Under the pieces are notes generated by a model. That model had not been told where the DNA came from. It was given only the letters and a program-made list of their open reading frames with translations, and did no database searches. Below, in pieces: positions 22,580-34,930 of a stretch of DNA of 64,000 nt. Position numbers and translations under genes: made by a program. This DNA is from Zoroaster sp. YZ-2022 (lineage: Eukaryota; Echinodermata; Asteroidea; Forcipulatida; Zoroasteridae), in NCBI GenBank assembly GCA_029582265.1, contig CM055823.1:28421228-28485227 (forward strand), read 5' to 3'. Position 1 is the first letter of the stretch. The number at the start of each line of letters is the position of its first letter.

Positions 22580-23170
22580 TACATTTGTGACTCACTCTGT
22601 GAAAATGAGTCACAAGTCGCAAAGTTTGAAAACTTGAGATTTCTATGTGGCTTTAATATTTTATTGACTGAAATTGACGTCAATTTCAATCAATAAAAAT
22701 ATTAAAATGAATGATTTGTTTGTGACGGTAAGTTGTTTCATTTCTGTCATTTGTTTTCCTTTTGAATGGTTGTTTTCCTAATAAATCAATTGTGTTAATT
22801 ATGCAAATTATTAGGTAAAATTTATAGCTTTGCATGGTGAAGAGGATAAGTAAGACTAATTACGTTGACACTATGTGAAATTCTCTCAATTGAGTAGTAA
22901 TTAGTTCTGAAAAGAGTTGTAACCTCCAGTTCTTTTCAGAACTAATTACTACTCAATTGAGAGAATTTCACATGGTGTCACCGCAGTAAGTCTTACGTAT
23001 GCAAACTATTGATTATTAAAAATGCCATATCTCCCATAATGCAATACGTCACACACCTGTAACATATACCAAATTAAATCTGATGATGTACTCTTTCCAG
23101 CCACATAGAAATCTAAATTTTTCAAATTTGCGACTTGTGACTCATTTTCACAGAGCGGGTCACATTTGTA
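22580..23170. mobile_element. Inverted-repeat element with about 75-bp ends
   Basis: The left end tacatttgtgactcactctg and the right end cagagcgggtcacatttgta are part of an imperfect inverted repeat of about 75 bp. A younger palindromic MITE (R3) is nested at about 22830-23000, and a tgaaattgacgtcaatttca palindrome lies at 22670-22690. Confidence 0.7.
22830..23000. repeat. Palindromic MITE family R3
   Basis: Long hairpin: gtgaaattctctcaattgag is matched downstream by ctcaattgagagaatttcac, with aactaattac and ggtgtcaccgcagtaagtct outward. Relatives at 1370-1515, 1835-1890, 49245-49320, 54660-54775, and at the left border of the N gap. Confidence 0.75.
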
Positions 23171-23279
23171 CTTTGCTTATTTCAACCATTGTTTGTATTT
23201 TGTAAGAGTATTTAATCATTTAAGTTTTAGTTCTTTATCAGTCAACATGTTCAAATGTATTTTGACTTAATCATAAGTC

Positions 23280-23415
23280 CGTTTTTCAAGTAATAACCTC
23301 TTTTTCTTTAAGTACTGTACAACTAAATCTACAATTTATATGAAATATTCAACAAAAGTCAACCAAACATGGCCCCCATGCAGTGCAAGTACGAGTCACC
23401 AAACCATTTAATAAA
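23280..23415. repeat. Dispersed repeat, copy of 16485-16630
   Basis: Nearly identical to the segment left of the hAT-like element, same orientation. Confidence 0.75.
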
Positions 23416-23563
23416 AAATGAATAATACATTTTTATGAAATAAATTTTGGTAAATAAAGTCGAATTTTGAAAAATTGCAATAAAATGATCATTTATTTCA
23501 AACAAATTAGGAAAAGTGGACTTATTAAGTCAAAATACTTTTGAACATTCAATTGATCCAGTA

Positions 23564-23690
23564 AATTTGGTTGCAATTAGACATCGTTTCACAGCAAAAA
23601 AAATAAAAAATTAAAATGTCGACGTGCGGCTGTGAGGCGACGCACGCGGAGACCAGAAACCGGAGAAATTTTTTGGCTTTAGCTAGATTT
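23564..23690. repeat. MITE family R1, inverted fragment
   Basis: Contains ttgcaattagacatcgtttc and acgcggagaccagaaaccgg, the reverse complement of the R1 left half. The other half is missing. Confidence 0.6.
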
Positions 23691-24338
23691 GATAAAAATG
23701 CAAAACATACCATACACAGCCACAATTTCCGTACCCTCGCTTGAACATAAATCAGTCTTTTGATCTTACCAAGACTCATTTGTTTCAAACAAATTCCTGG
23801 AAATATTATAAATCAGCACTGTTCACTGTGGTCTTTATACACTCCGATCAATGTTGAAGTCATGTTATACACGAAGTATTCCTAGCGCTATTCAGTCCGT
23901 CAGAAGATAGAGGATCAGTGAACGATCCAGAACAACACCGTACGGTGCACGGCTGTTTATATATTTGATTAGTGCCTGTTTTAAGTGGAATGATCATGCA
24001 CGTGATTGCGAACAACAAGCCGTTACGCCATGTTTGTAAAAAGTGGAAAAACCCACTCGCACTTATAGGTGCAGGTTAAAATGTGCTGTAAATACGACGC
24101 ATTGAACCATGGACTTGTATGATCAAGCAGACGGTCTTCACGTATACGGGTCTAGTCCACTATGAACGTCGAACATGTCTCGATAATATTTGTCAAATGT
24201 GGAAAGCCCCATTTACAGTATTGACTTCAGGTTAAAGTGCAACAGTGCAGTCACGATGCATTGAGTGATTATGCTGTCTGTATAACATGTTTTAAGTAAA
24301 GACCTTTGGATATTTTGTTTTAAAAGCATGAAGTAAAT

Positions 24339-25140
24339 TTAGACGGGTCAATTTATGGAAAAAAACACCCCAACCCCCAAAAAATTGCAACAAAAGGTTT
24401 TTCAACGGTTTTGGGTAGTATTTGACATCAGGAATAACATACTAAAAATCTAAGAAAATCTGGCTTCCGGAAAGTTGTCATTTTCAAAATGGCGTCCAAG
24501 ATGGCCGTCAATACCCTAAAATGGCCATAAATCATTTATTATCCATCCCAGAGTTGTAATTTTGGTGTCTACCCCCTGGTTTTAGGGGTCAAGCAATCCA
24601 TTGAAACCAACTAAAGTATCGGTGAGTAGTCAGGCAACCTGCAAATCCAAGATGGCGTCCAAAATTGCTGCCAATTAAACTAAAATGGTTATAAGTCAAT
24701 AACTGTTTATATTATTCTATATAGCTGTAATTTTAGTGTCTACCCCTCGGTTTAAGGGGGTAGACACTACTCAGACCAGTGAAAGTATTATTGAGTAAGC
24801 TTTAAATCCAAGATGGCCGCCAAGATGGCTATAATTTTACTATTTACATTATAGATGTAATTTTGATGTCTGCTGTTAGGTTTTAGCGTCTAAAAATTAA
24901 GAAATTAAGTAATCAGGTAGCCTAAAAAATCCAACATGGCATCCAAGATGGCCGCCAATACACTGAAAAAGCTAAAGATCACGTGTTATTCTCATCAGAT
25001 GTGTACTCCCAAGATTGTCAGGATCAAAAATATATTAGGCCAGTTAAATTGTCATTGAGTGATCAAGTTCTCAATAAATCCTTGATGGCAGTCATCTTGG
25101 ATGAAATATACCTAAATATCTGTATACAGTTATTTACTAT
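24339..25140. repeat. Left arm of a foldback-like inverted repeat
   Basis: Starts near ttagacgggtcaat and matches 33760-34254 in reverse complement over about 500 bp (for example ccccaaaaaattgcaacaaa and catttattatccatcc). The arm is built of diverged subrepeats about 165 bp long, each with ccaagatggc and ggtgtctacccc. No gene. Confidence 0.8.
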
Positions 25141-25149
25141 TCACCGTGT

Positions 25150-25742
25150 CAATGTTAGCGGAGAAACTAACCAGAATTTCCCCAGTAGCGGCGAGCGAAG
25201 TGGGAAGAGCCCATCGCCGAATCCCCGAGCCCCCGAGGGCCCGAGGGAACTGTGGCGTAAGGAAGTCCGGCCCCACGGTCGCGCTGGCGTCGAGGTCCTT
25301 TTGATCGAGGCATGCTCCGTCCCAGGGCAGGTGTAAGGCCCCTGCGGGCGCCTGCCAGCCGCAGACCAGGGCTTTCCGGGAGTCGGGTTGTTTTGTAGCG
25401 CAGCCCAAAGGCGGGTGGTAAACTCCATCCAAGGCTAAATACCTGCACGAGACTGATAGAGCACAAGTACCGTGAAGTTGAAAAGCACTCTGAAGTGAGA
25501 GTTCAAGAGTACGTGAAGCCGTGGAGAAGCAAACGGGAGGGCCGCGCAGATCGGGCCCGGGAGGTTCAGCGCGGCCGGCGCGGTGCGCCCGCGGTCCCCG
25601 CACGCCCCTTTCGTCGGGGGCGGCGGGGCCCGGGGCGCCTCCGCGCTCAGCCGCGTGCACTTTTCTCGGGCGCGGCGCCCGCAACCGGTTGGGTCACCGG
25701 CAGAGGCCGGCCGGGTGGGGTGACTCCAGCCAAGCCGGGGCC
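25150..25742 (+). rRNA. 28S rDNA fragment, 5' part (D1 to D2), pseudogene-like
   Basis: Matches the conserved start of the eukaryotic large-subunit rRNA: gaaactaaccagaatttccc, agtagcggcgagcgaag, gagcccatcgccgaatcccc, gtggtaaactccatccaagg, gagttcaagagtacgtgaa. Several conserved positions are changed, and it stops at a transposon insertion in D2. It continues at 33384. It is an isolated, decayed fragment, not part of a working rDNA repeat. Confidence 0.88.
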
Positions 25743-25826
25743 CAACGGCGGATCCAGGGGGGGGGGGGCCAACGGGGGCCATGGCCCCCTCCCAAAAAAC
25801 CGAAGCTGTACGCCCCCCCCAAAAAA

Positions 25827-25863
<37 letters not shown>

Positions 25864-26115
25864 GAAGAAAAAAAAGGGGGAAAAAGAGAGACAAAACAAA
25901 ACCCCACAACTTTACGCCCCCTCCTTGTGCAGCTAAGTCTTGCTTATACGTTCAGCTTTTGTTAAAGTATGCAAATTACAACACACTGATTAGTCTGTGA
26001 GCTTGTGGAGTCCATATGCATTTTTGTATACAATCTTTGAAACTTTCAGAATCACCTGTCTACATGTCAACAAATCCAAATCCACTTGATGCCATTTTTT
26101 CCTATCGCCCCTGGG

Positions 26116-26144
26116 GCGGCCATTTTGATTTTCAAAATGGCCGC
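26116..26144. repeat. Palindrome GCGGCCATTTTGA
   Basis: Arms gcggccattttga and tcaaaatggccgc around a 3-base centre. A near-identical hairpin lies 170 bp away at 26285-26313. Confidence 0.85.
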
Positions 26145-26284
26145 TATTTTTGGCATATTTAGCATATGTTGTGTGCATATAAATATATTAAATATGACTG
26201 AATTGACATAGATCTTTATTTTCCAACTGTCTATACAGTATTATTACAATTTTGAAGCTTTTAATACTCACCATATATATTTCA

Positions 26285-26313
26285 GCGGCCATTTTGAAAT
26301 TCAAAATGGCCGC
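26285..26313. repeat. Second palindrome GCGGCCATTTTGA
   Basis: Same arms as at 26116 around a gaaattc centre. It lies downstream of the stop of the nuclease-like gene. Confidence 0.85.
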
Positions 26314-26979
26314 CATTTGTGGTAATACATGTACATACATGTATATCAAATATACAGTCTCGTCTCGAAAACAAATCTTTTTGATCCAGCAAAGTTATTT
26401 ACCCACTGATCGTCACTAATGACTGATTGAACAAATGACCAGTGAGTGTTAATATTTCTGAAAAAATACTGAGACAAGATTGTATCTTGAGCACTTATTC
26501 TGCCAAAAAGACGGCCATTTTGATGTTCAGCTGCCCAGATAACCAGTGGCACCTTCCGGTTAAGACCTACCCAAAGAAAGACTGGATACCCCAAGACTCT
26601 TCCAATGGACATGCCAAACCTTCCAGAAATCCACGGGACACAACTATGCTTAAGCAATAATGACGATATACACATTTAAGATAAAACTTGATGATGTTGC
26701 AGATCATCCCTTTGGCCATATCAGTCATTACATTTAAGGATAGTCTTTGGACTGAAAAATTAAGCCAGATAAGACCTTTTTTTTTAACGATAACTTTGTG
26801 ATTAATTGTATGCATAGTAATAGCATATAGTTAAAAGCATGGTCTTTTTCCAAACATAATGCCTTGATAATCTGGATGTACCATAAACCTACTGACTTCA
26901 ATAAACAGTGGCCTATAGGTATGTACCTTAAGTTAAGGTGGGTACACAAGGTTGAGAGTTCTGTGGTATCCTTTTGTAG

Positions 26980-29900
26980 TTAGACTGCAGTATCCGGTTC
27001 AAGCTGACTGGTGGTATTTTCACACATGTCCTCCTCTGCCTCACACCTGCACAGTTCTGTACAAACTAAATTTTTGGATCGACAGGAACATCTTGCACTT
27101 GCACAATTGTTCACAGAACTTGGATTGCTTGTTCCACATCTACATCGCACAAGTTCAACGACAGACGCTGGGGCTGGTGGAACTTTCGATAACACAGGAA
27201 CTAAGTTGTTGTCTTCTCTTGTCCAGCCTAGCTTTAGTGGATCTAGAATGATAGGATGCAAGATTAGATCCTGCTCCCATACAGCTGCTTGGCAATGTGC
27301 TCGTAGGATGTGCTCGGTCCATGCACCTAGTGTTGGTGGTAAAAGATCAATTCCTTTGTCAGTTCCCTGTTGTTTAAACAACTTCCATCTCAGATTACGA
27401 GGCTCTGTGATGTGGACACCCTTTCGGCAGCAAAGACTGCAGAGAAAAGATACGCAACTCATAATGACATCTTCAGATGGCTCAGTACCAATTCCCAGCG
27501 AGGATATAGCAGCCACAATTTCAGGTCCTGCCTTCAAGTATGCTTCCAAGCATGATTTCTTTGATTTTCCATTGATGTGCCCTGTTGTATCACAACCAGT
27601 CAATGCATGCCATTTACATAAAGCCTCTGCTTTATCTGGACCAAGGGCATTGTAGATTGGCTCTAACATAACAAGCCGACGTCTGTCACTGGTACCCATC
27701 AGTTGTGCTGCTCCTTTACCAAGAATGGGAACACGCCTTATAGCCAGTACCAATACATCAGTGTCTTGACTGTAAATGTGAACAGTAAATCCAGATTTTG
27801 CTGCTTCTGTTGCATGAAATATCATCAAGGTGTCAGCCTCCTCCTGTGAGCTGACACCAGGGTTGATGGTTCCTGTTTTATTTGACAATACGTTACTGTG
27901 TGTTGCTGTTATAACATGAGTTTGAGCATTGTCAACAAGCTTCTGTGCCAGATAGAGAGTGAGCGAATCTTTTGTAGCATTGCTACCAAGAAATGCTTTT
28001 GCATCTCTGATTTTGGTGGTATCTTCTGCTTTATAGGTTCTTACTGGTACCTTTTTACCACCCCGCCGCCGCTCTCGCGTAGCTTCTTTTAGTGATCCCT
28101 CAATGGAATAATTGTCGAATACAACCCTCACAACATGATACTTACGTGCTTTTGCATCTATAAGTGAAACATATGCATCGCTGAGGGCTTTGCAGTTTTC
28201 AAATTGTTTCACAGCCATGAGCTCTTGTACAACAGCCATACCATCAACTATAAGGCACATTTGGCCAGTATCTGTATGATGGCCATGTTCTTCGAGAGGA
28301 GGTTCTGACGAACTATTGTCCGAAAGTTTTGCTGGAAGGTTCTCAAGCACTGTGATTATTTTACTTTTATCTACAGTTGGATGAATACGACCATCTGGTT
28401 TCATCAATGTACGGTTGATTGTTGAAAACTCATACTTCCCGATGACCTCTTCCAGATCTACCTCACGGGATGAGCGTGCAACAACTAGCAATCTGGACAT
28501 AAGACCTGATGTAGCTCGTAGTGTCAGAACACTATCTTTGGCTTGCAGTTTGATTTTTCTAGCTGCAGAATTCCACGGCAGGGGTTTTGCATTTACTCAT
28601 TTTATCCCAGAGATTTTTATCTCCACAGATACGTTCCTCAACAAATTTCTCCATTGAAGCCAATCCCCGTGTTTCAACTGACAAAATGCTTTCCTGTGTA
28701 GGTTTTGGGATTATCTCCTTTGTAGTTATGTTGAACATGTGAGTCTCTTTGGAACTGAATATTCTACATGGAGCTAAAACTTTGAGAAGGTTTGCAATGG
28801 TTCGCTCTTGTCTCTTCACTGTAGATTGATTAAGACAATGATGCTCGGTTCTGACTAGGTTTTGCATCCCAACCATGTTTTCTGTCTCATTGGCAATTCT
28901 GGCCAGCTCAGGAGCACACATACAGAATTTTAGAAGTGTTGCAGATGATTGTGTTATCCCGCTGATGGCACCCTGACCTTTCAGTTTTTTGTTGCTGTGC
29001 TCCTGGGCAAGATCCATCCCAAGACGAGTGAAAGGAATCTGGTTGGATGTATTAACTGTGAAATCCTGTGAAACAAACTCAAGCCATATTTCAGGATCAG
29101 TAGACTGAGCTGGGTACATGCGGGCAACATATTCTGGAATGTGCTGCGCATACGAAAGTCTGTCATATGCAAAAAAATACACACAATTTTTCAATAGATG
29201 ACAGATGTAGAAACCAGTCACCCTGGCGTGTAGCTCGCTGGAACTGCAAAAGAGTCATAACCTGTCGCATGTACATACGTGCCCATTTAAACATTGGATA
29301 TTCCGAGTGTCTGGCATCAAATTCTGCTAACTGCCTAATGAGTTCCAGTGACTCCATTGTTGCCAGAAATGCCATGTGGGCCCCTTGAACACCCTGTTTG
29401 GATGCACATGCAGTTGCCAGCAGCTCAACACTGCCTTCCAGAGCTCTACGTGCTGCAGGCCGTTCTGCAAAAAACTCCTCTATCCAAAGGTCAAACAACA
29501 CTTGCAGTGTGACCTCATGAGCTTCTAGAGATCTGCTGTAATGACTTCCATTGATAATTTGGTTGACAGTCACAGAACTGTACATATCTGCTTCCACCCA
29601 AGCCTCATCAATTCCACTACCCTCTATGGTCTTCCCCAAACACCTAATAGCACACAATGATGTATGGAAAGCTCCTGGGCACACTACCCACTTGTTCTTG
29701 TACTGGGAGTCCAAGTATTCCAACTTTAAAACTCGCTTGTAGAGGTCCATATCAAACGTGACAACAAGCTTCCTTTCACTGCCTGAAACCAGCACATTCA
29801 ACTTGTAGAGTTGATCCAATGTAGTGACTAATGTTGACCACTCATGAGCTGGGGCATTGATGATAGGTATCTTGAATGAATGTTGGTGGCTTGTTTAATA

Positions 29901-31964
29901 TTGAGTTATATGCAGACCACACTGGCACTTGCTGATCTCCATATTGATCAGTTGTCACCAGGTATTCATTGGAAGCTTCGGCGGCTGCTGTACATGCATC
30001 TGGCATGTCTGAAGTCATATCACATGATGAGTTGAGCAAAACTTGGATTTCATCAACATCTTCAGGTATGGTCTCGTCCAAGTCAGGGATTGTGGCTATA
30101 TCATCAGAAACATCTGTCAGCTGATGTACCACATCTGAATGTGTTGGAGAAATGTTGTGCAGTGGTCTCTTAAGATACCTAGCCATCATCCAAGCTATGT
30201 CGTCGTTCAATGAACCCACAAAACAGTCTTTGTGAACTCCCACTTTGTAAGACATGTAGGATGGACTGATGCGTGGTTTTGGACTGCCTGTTATGTTACA
30301 CTTAACAAGTTGAATGCATGTACTTGGAACATCATGATCAATTTGTAGACCGAGAGATACCTTGCTGAGGTCAAGTGGTTCCACCAAAGTCTCATCATCG
30401 CTTTCTGGCTGATACACACTGATTGCCATTGCATGGAAACTGTTTTTTCCATCATAAGTGTCAACTTTTTTGTCAACATTATCTGCAGACGCACGAATAG
30501 GGAGACCTTTTACCAACCCGTGTGGCACAAACACGCCGTGTGTGAGGATATTTTTTTGGACAGCATGGGCGATCTGGCTGCAGACTTGAGTGACTCGGCT
30601 ATATGATATACCGATATTAGCATTGCTAAGTAATGTAACGGCTTTCTGACTACGCAGGTTGTGATACATCCATAGGGATAGGCCTACTGCATATGGACTT
30701 TCAAGCCGTCGGCGAAAACTTGACAACGAAGACTCGGATTTTGCTGCATGTGCCACTTGTCTAGTAGTCTTAAATTCTTGTATCATGGTCTGTGAGATTA
30801 TGACAGATGATTTATGCAAAGCCTTTTCACGAGACTTAGTTGTAGCCATCTTACGACCCTGAAGAATCCATTTATTCATTGTTAAAAGTTCAACAGGAAC
30901 GCCACATTCACTAGAACCATCAAGGGACCCTGTAAATGTCCATGACTTTTCATGTTTTACATTTGAAACAATCCGCCTGATTATTTTAGCACACTTGAAG
31001 ATAGTATTTAGATCAGCTCTTATGTCTCTCTCATCTGTAGCTAAATCTAGTGCTTCACGGCCTGCTTGTTTAGAATGTAACACGCATGGTAAATTACCCC
31101 TATGTTGTGATATGACAATATTTGGTACATTCTCTGAGATCTGAGCTATTAATGCTCTGCGTGTTATGGTTGTATTGATGCCATGTTCTTCTAATATCTC
31201 CTTATACAAATTTTCTGCCTGAATTGTGGTTATGTAGTCTCCCGAGTCAATTTTTTCCTGCAGATTATCAAAGAATTCAATCTCTGCAATAAAAAGTCTT
31301 GTGTTGTCAACATTTTTGTCAGTTGTACATTTTTTAGGCCAATTAACATGTTTTTGCCAAGCTTTGAACTTGCAACTATTGTGGTATACAATGTCCCTTG
31401 CAAGTAGGTCATCCTCTACTATTACATCTGCAAGTTGCAATTTCCACAAATCATTGTCACTTTTTTCAACAATCTCTTTAATTGATCTTCCACTGTTGAC
31501 ACTTTGGCAAGCATGTTTGATTTCATCTTGTTTTGTAGTGTCACCTCCTTGACAAAAGAAACACGCCTGACGATTAAAATGCTCAGCAGTAGATCTTGTG
31601 AGTTTTCCTGAATTCGTACACGGGGGTGTAGAAGGTCGACCTTTTCGATTTTGTAGTGGGTCATTATTTTGGAACCTCTTTTCATCTCTTTCAATTTTAG
31701 TTTTTGAAGTTGTATCACTATAGCAATTGCGATGCCACTGTGCACCTTTCTCAAGGAGTTCATCCCCTGTTGTTCCACGCAGTCTTTGTGAAATACTAAT
31801 GAAATCAGGATTGCCTAATTCGCACCTCTTATGCACGCTGCGCAGAAATGTATCACATGAAGACAAATGTTGTAAGTTTTTCATTTTTCAAATCATTTTG
31901 ACACTTAATGCACAGACTGAAATCTGTTGGTTTTATTTTAGCAGGAGGCTGATCTGTGCTCATG
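26980..31964 (-). pseudogene. Large nuclease-like/CXC protein of a DNA transposon, frameshifted
   Basis: One ancestral reading frame of about 1650 codons now lies in pieces: 31964-31885, 31884-29842, 29819-29163, 29221-28559 and 28500-26980. An N-terminal Cys pair (CIKC) and a C/H-rich motif (ACFFCQ) come first. A central block holds ADNVDKKVDTYDGKNSFHAM and, later, FFAYDRLSYAQHIPEY. The C-terminal part has EEADTLMIFHA, SQDTDVLVLAI and ALTGCDTT, acidic motifs like those of PIN/XPG nucleases, then a CXC-type Cys-rich motif (RCRCG, RCSC, LCRC). Frame changes lie near 31885, 29885, 29180 and 28580, each consistent with a one-base indel; one is in an A run. This family recurs in many marine invertebrate genomes as a mobile-element gene. 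The first frame starts at ATG 31964. Confidence 0.75.
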
Positions 31965-33382
31965 ATGTTGAATATTAAGCCCAAGTCTTATTTTGTTTCA
32001 AAATTTGTTTTATTTGTATGTGTGTACTGTGTACTAGGATTAAGAATACGATTAAGTTTGGATTACAAACTTATTATCACGAAGTTGGTAAAACAAAACG
32101 ATGTTTTGGGCTGGTATGAAAACTGCAGTTAGGCTTGATCTTGGCGTTGTTGTTGGTTATAATATAACCAACAAGGACTATCAATAATATTGACAGACAG
32201 TTTGTACTATTAGTTATATGTCAGACTATCTATTTATAGACTATGTCATTAACGTTAGAGCCGAAAAAGTGACAAAAATTCTCGAAACTTACGCTGGCCT
32301 AATATCAGTCGTGTACCTTGTCTTACACTAGAGAGTACACGCAATAAATACACGAGGCGCCACACTAACATCAACCACGTTGACGAGTGTGAAAGTAGTT
32401 GTCAAACTCAAACCACGGAGGAAGACAGAAAAGTGGTATTCCTGAAGGTGTTTCTGTATACTTTCTTTTCTATGTTATATATCTGATAACGTTATCGTAT
32501 TTCTTGTTACTCACGAGATTATTTGGACAAAAACAGCAAACTGAAGAGAGTTTCGATTGTGAAATCCTGCCGTAAACTAAAGTTCACAACGTCAGTGCCC
32601 ATTCATCCAGTGCAGCATACCTTTACATGTGTATACGTCGCGGTGGTCCGTTTGCGAAACCCGTACAATCCAGAATCATATTACATAGCGGTAATTGGAC
32701 ATATTCCGAATAATGCAAGGAACGTCATTTGGGCACAAAACTGAAAAATTACAATTCGTGTAATTTCGTCGTCTGTATTTTACTTCGGAAAAAGCCCCCA
32801 AAAACATCATTCCGGTGATGGGAAAAATTGGCATCAGGTGGATTTGTGTTCTTTAGTGTTTCAGGAGTAATCCCTGAAAATTTCAAAGATTGCATACAAA
32901 ATTGCATATGGGGGAACTTTTTCTACCATAAGCCCGCTGACTAGATTGGCTACATGAATGTGTTCATAATCCTACTCGCGATCCAACATTGCCACAAAAT
33001 TTGCAATAATAGTTTGTGCAGTTAAGCCAAGCTGCATTAGACGAGGCGTACACGGTGATTGTATGCATGGCTTATGCACACGCGACTGGTTGTGTGGGGT
33101 TTCCTGGATATTAGGTGAGCCATGCAACGTCCGCAATGTAGGCCTACGTTTAGACTTGGCGCGAACATCGCGTGCATAAAACGCATTTCAATCTTGTGAG
33201 TACGAGCAGGAGCAGTGACTTGAAAGATTCGTCTTCCATCGTCATATGAGCAGTAAGTATCAAAGTATTGTCGTCTAGACCCACAAAACAAACAAACCCC
33301 ACCAGAAACGTTTTGCGCTCGCAAATACGCCCCTCCACTGAGCATTTGGCCCCCCCTAAACTTTGGGCCTAGATCCGCCGTT
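31965..33382. other. 5' noncoding part of the 7.6-kb element
   Basis: No supported gene. This should hold the promoter and leader of the minus-strand nuclease-like gene. A 24-bp palindrome (ttgttggttata and its complement) lies at 32147-32170. The last 60 bases are C-rich and lead into the right terminal repeat. Confidence 0.45.
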
Positions 33383-33383
33383 G

Positions 33384-33758
33384 CCGGGGCCTCGACGGAG
33401 GTCTCGGTCGGAAAGCTTACAGCCCGGCCGCATTGCGCCGGCGACCCGACCGAGGAAGGGACGACGGGCCGCGCCTGCCCTGGGAGCCGCCAGCGGCTAC
33501 CGTTGGGCCGGGTCGCCAGGGAGTCCGGTGAGCCCCGCCCAAGTCCGGTGAGTCCGGTGAGTCCAGGGAGTCCGGTGAGTCCGGCGCAGCCATTCGCTCC
33601 CGGCCTCTCCCTGTGTCGACCGCGTCACGGCGCCCTGGGTCCGCGGGCGATTGTCGCGAGCCCTGCCGACCCGTCTTGAAACACGGACCAAGGAGTCTAT
33701 CGGGCCCGCAAGTGGGAGGGCCGCAGGCCGAGGCCCATAGGCGCAACGAGAATGAGAA
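33384..33758 (+). rRNA. 28S rDNA fragment, continuation (D2 to post-D2)
   Basis: Continues the fragment at 25150-25742 after the transposon. It is GC-rich and includes the conserved cccgtcttgaaacacggacc and aaggagtct, then a diverged ggcgcaacgagaatga. A short tandem of gagtccggt units occurs at 33522-33580. It ends abruptly at AT-rich foldback-arm sequence near 33760. Confidence 0.87.
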
Positions 33759-33759
33759 C

Positions 33760-34254
33760 TAAATAACATTCTTGAATGTTACCTTGGCTGCCATCTTGGA
33801 TTTATTGATTATCTGATTACTAATAAGTTAAATGTTCTTCATGTAGTTTTTGGCTCATAAAGCCTAAAGGTACCCCAAAAATAATAGCTGTAAGGTGAAT
33901 AGTAAATGACTTACAATCATTTTAGTGAATTTTCGCCATTTTTAACGCCATTTTGGATTTTTAGGTTTCCTGATTACTCAATGACACTTTTATTGGTCTT
34001 AATGGATTTATTGACCCCTAAAACCAGGGGGTAGACACCAAAATTACAACTCTAGGATGGATAATAAATGATTTATGGCCATTTTAAGGTAACGGCGGCC
34101 ATCTTGGACGCCATTTTGAAAATAACAGCTTTCCGGAAGTCCAAATTTATTAGATTTTTAATATGTTATTCCTGATGTCAAATCCTACCAAAAACCGTTG
34201 AAAACCATTTTGTTGCAATTTTTTGGGGGTAAAACTGTATATTGACCTGACTAA
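33760..34254. repeat. Right arm of the foldback-like inverted repeat
   Basis: Reverse complement of the left arm. It includes taaaaccagggggtagacac, ggatggataataaatgattt and attgcaattttttggggg, ending near gacctgactaa. Confidence 0.8.
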
Positions 34255-34764
34255 TTAGGCCTGGCCAACACATTAGAATGCCATGGAACGGAAGAAGTCG
34301 AAGAGAAGGTCACAGCTGGTAATAATTAATACACATAGCCGACTTTCCAAAAATAAAATAACTAAAAATATATGCCTAGTTGATGTTAAGTACAGTTGAT
34401 GATGTTATATCTTTTTTTGAATAATGTGTTGTTTGGCTGTGGTTGTAAATACAAATTGTTTGTTTTTTGTTCATGTATAGCATATAGGCCTTATTTCATA
34501 TATTTCCCTATATTTTTTAATGGAAAGACACGAAAGCTATTGGTATTGGCCGTTTTTACGTGCGTGGTGCATGCTATGTGGGATGCCATGTGCGCCTTGA
34601 ATAAAGACTAGGGCTAGTACTGCAGCAGCATCGCGGGTTAAAAGTTCATCGCTTGCATGATAATGACATTGTGAACATGAATTGTATACATTTCTATTTG
34701 TGCTGTCTGCATGCTATAAACCTCTACGGCTTTGTGATATTTCAGTGATTATAATAATGGCTAC

Positions 34765-34930
34765 TTAAAGGGACATTATCATCACAATCAGAGCAGAATG
34801 TCAACAGTGCATGGAATTGGTGTCCTAGTTTAAGATGAACACATTGACTGAAAATTACTGGTCCATTTATGCAGTAGCAATGGTAACATGACCTTATTAT
34901 GTGGAGATATAGTGACGATATTGTCCCTTC
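34765..34930. repeat. TTAA-type MITE family R2
   Basis: Starts ttaaagggacattatcatca and ends gtgacgatattgtccctt, with gtgcatggaattgg inside. It is shorter than other copies. Confidence 0.7.

Larger units (their letters stand above)
25743..33383 (-). mobile_element. 7.6-kb DNA transposon with hAT-like ends carrying a PIN/XPG-CXC gene
   Basis: Ends caacggcggatccagg and, in reverse complement, caacggcggatctagg are 16-bp inverted repeats with one mismatch. Both sides carry the 8-bp duplication CCGGGGCC (25735-25742 and 33384-33391), placed in the D2 region of the 28S fragment. An 8-bp duplication and GGCGGATC ends fit hAT, yet the only gene inside is a multi-domain protein with a PIN/XPG-like nuclease motif and no hAT transposase motifs. 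XPG-type nuclease domains are reported for Academ transposons, which make shorter duplications, so classification is open. Confidence 0.78.

Noticed and set aside
25130..26000. Several Arg/Pro/Gly-rich and Phe-rich frames
   Set aside because: They translate the GC-rich 28S rDNA fragment and the adjacent G and A homopolymers.
25150..33758. Working rDNA unit or R1/R2-type rDNA retroelement site
   Set aside because: Only a D1-D2 part of 28S is present and diverged, and the interrupting element has DNA-transposon ends and duplication, not a LINE at the known 28S target.
33363..33769. Arg/Pro- and Ser/Pro/Asp-repeat frames
   Set aside because: They lie in the continuing 28S D2 region with its gagtccggt tandem.
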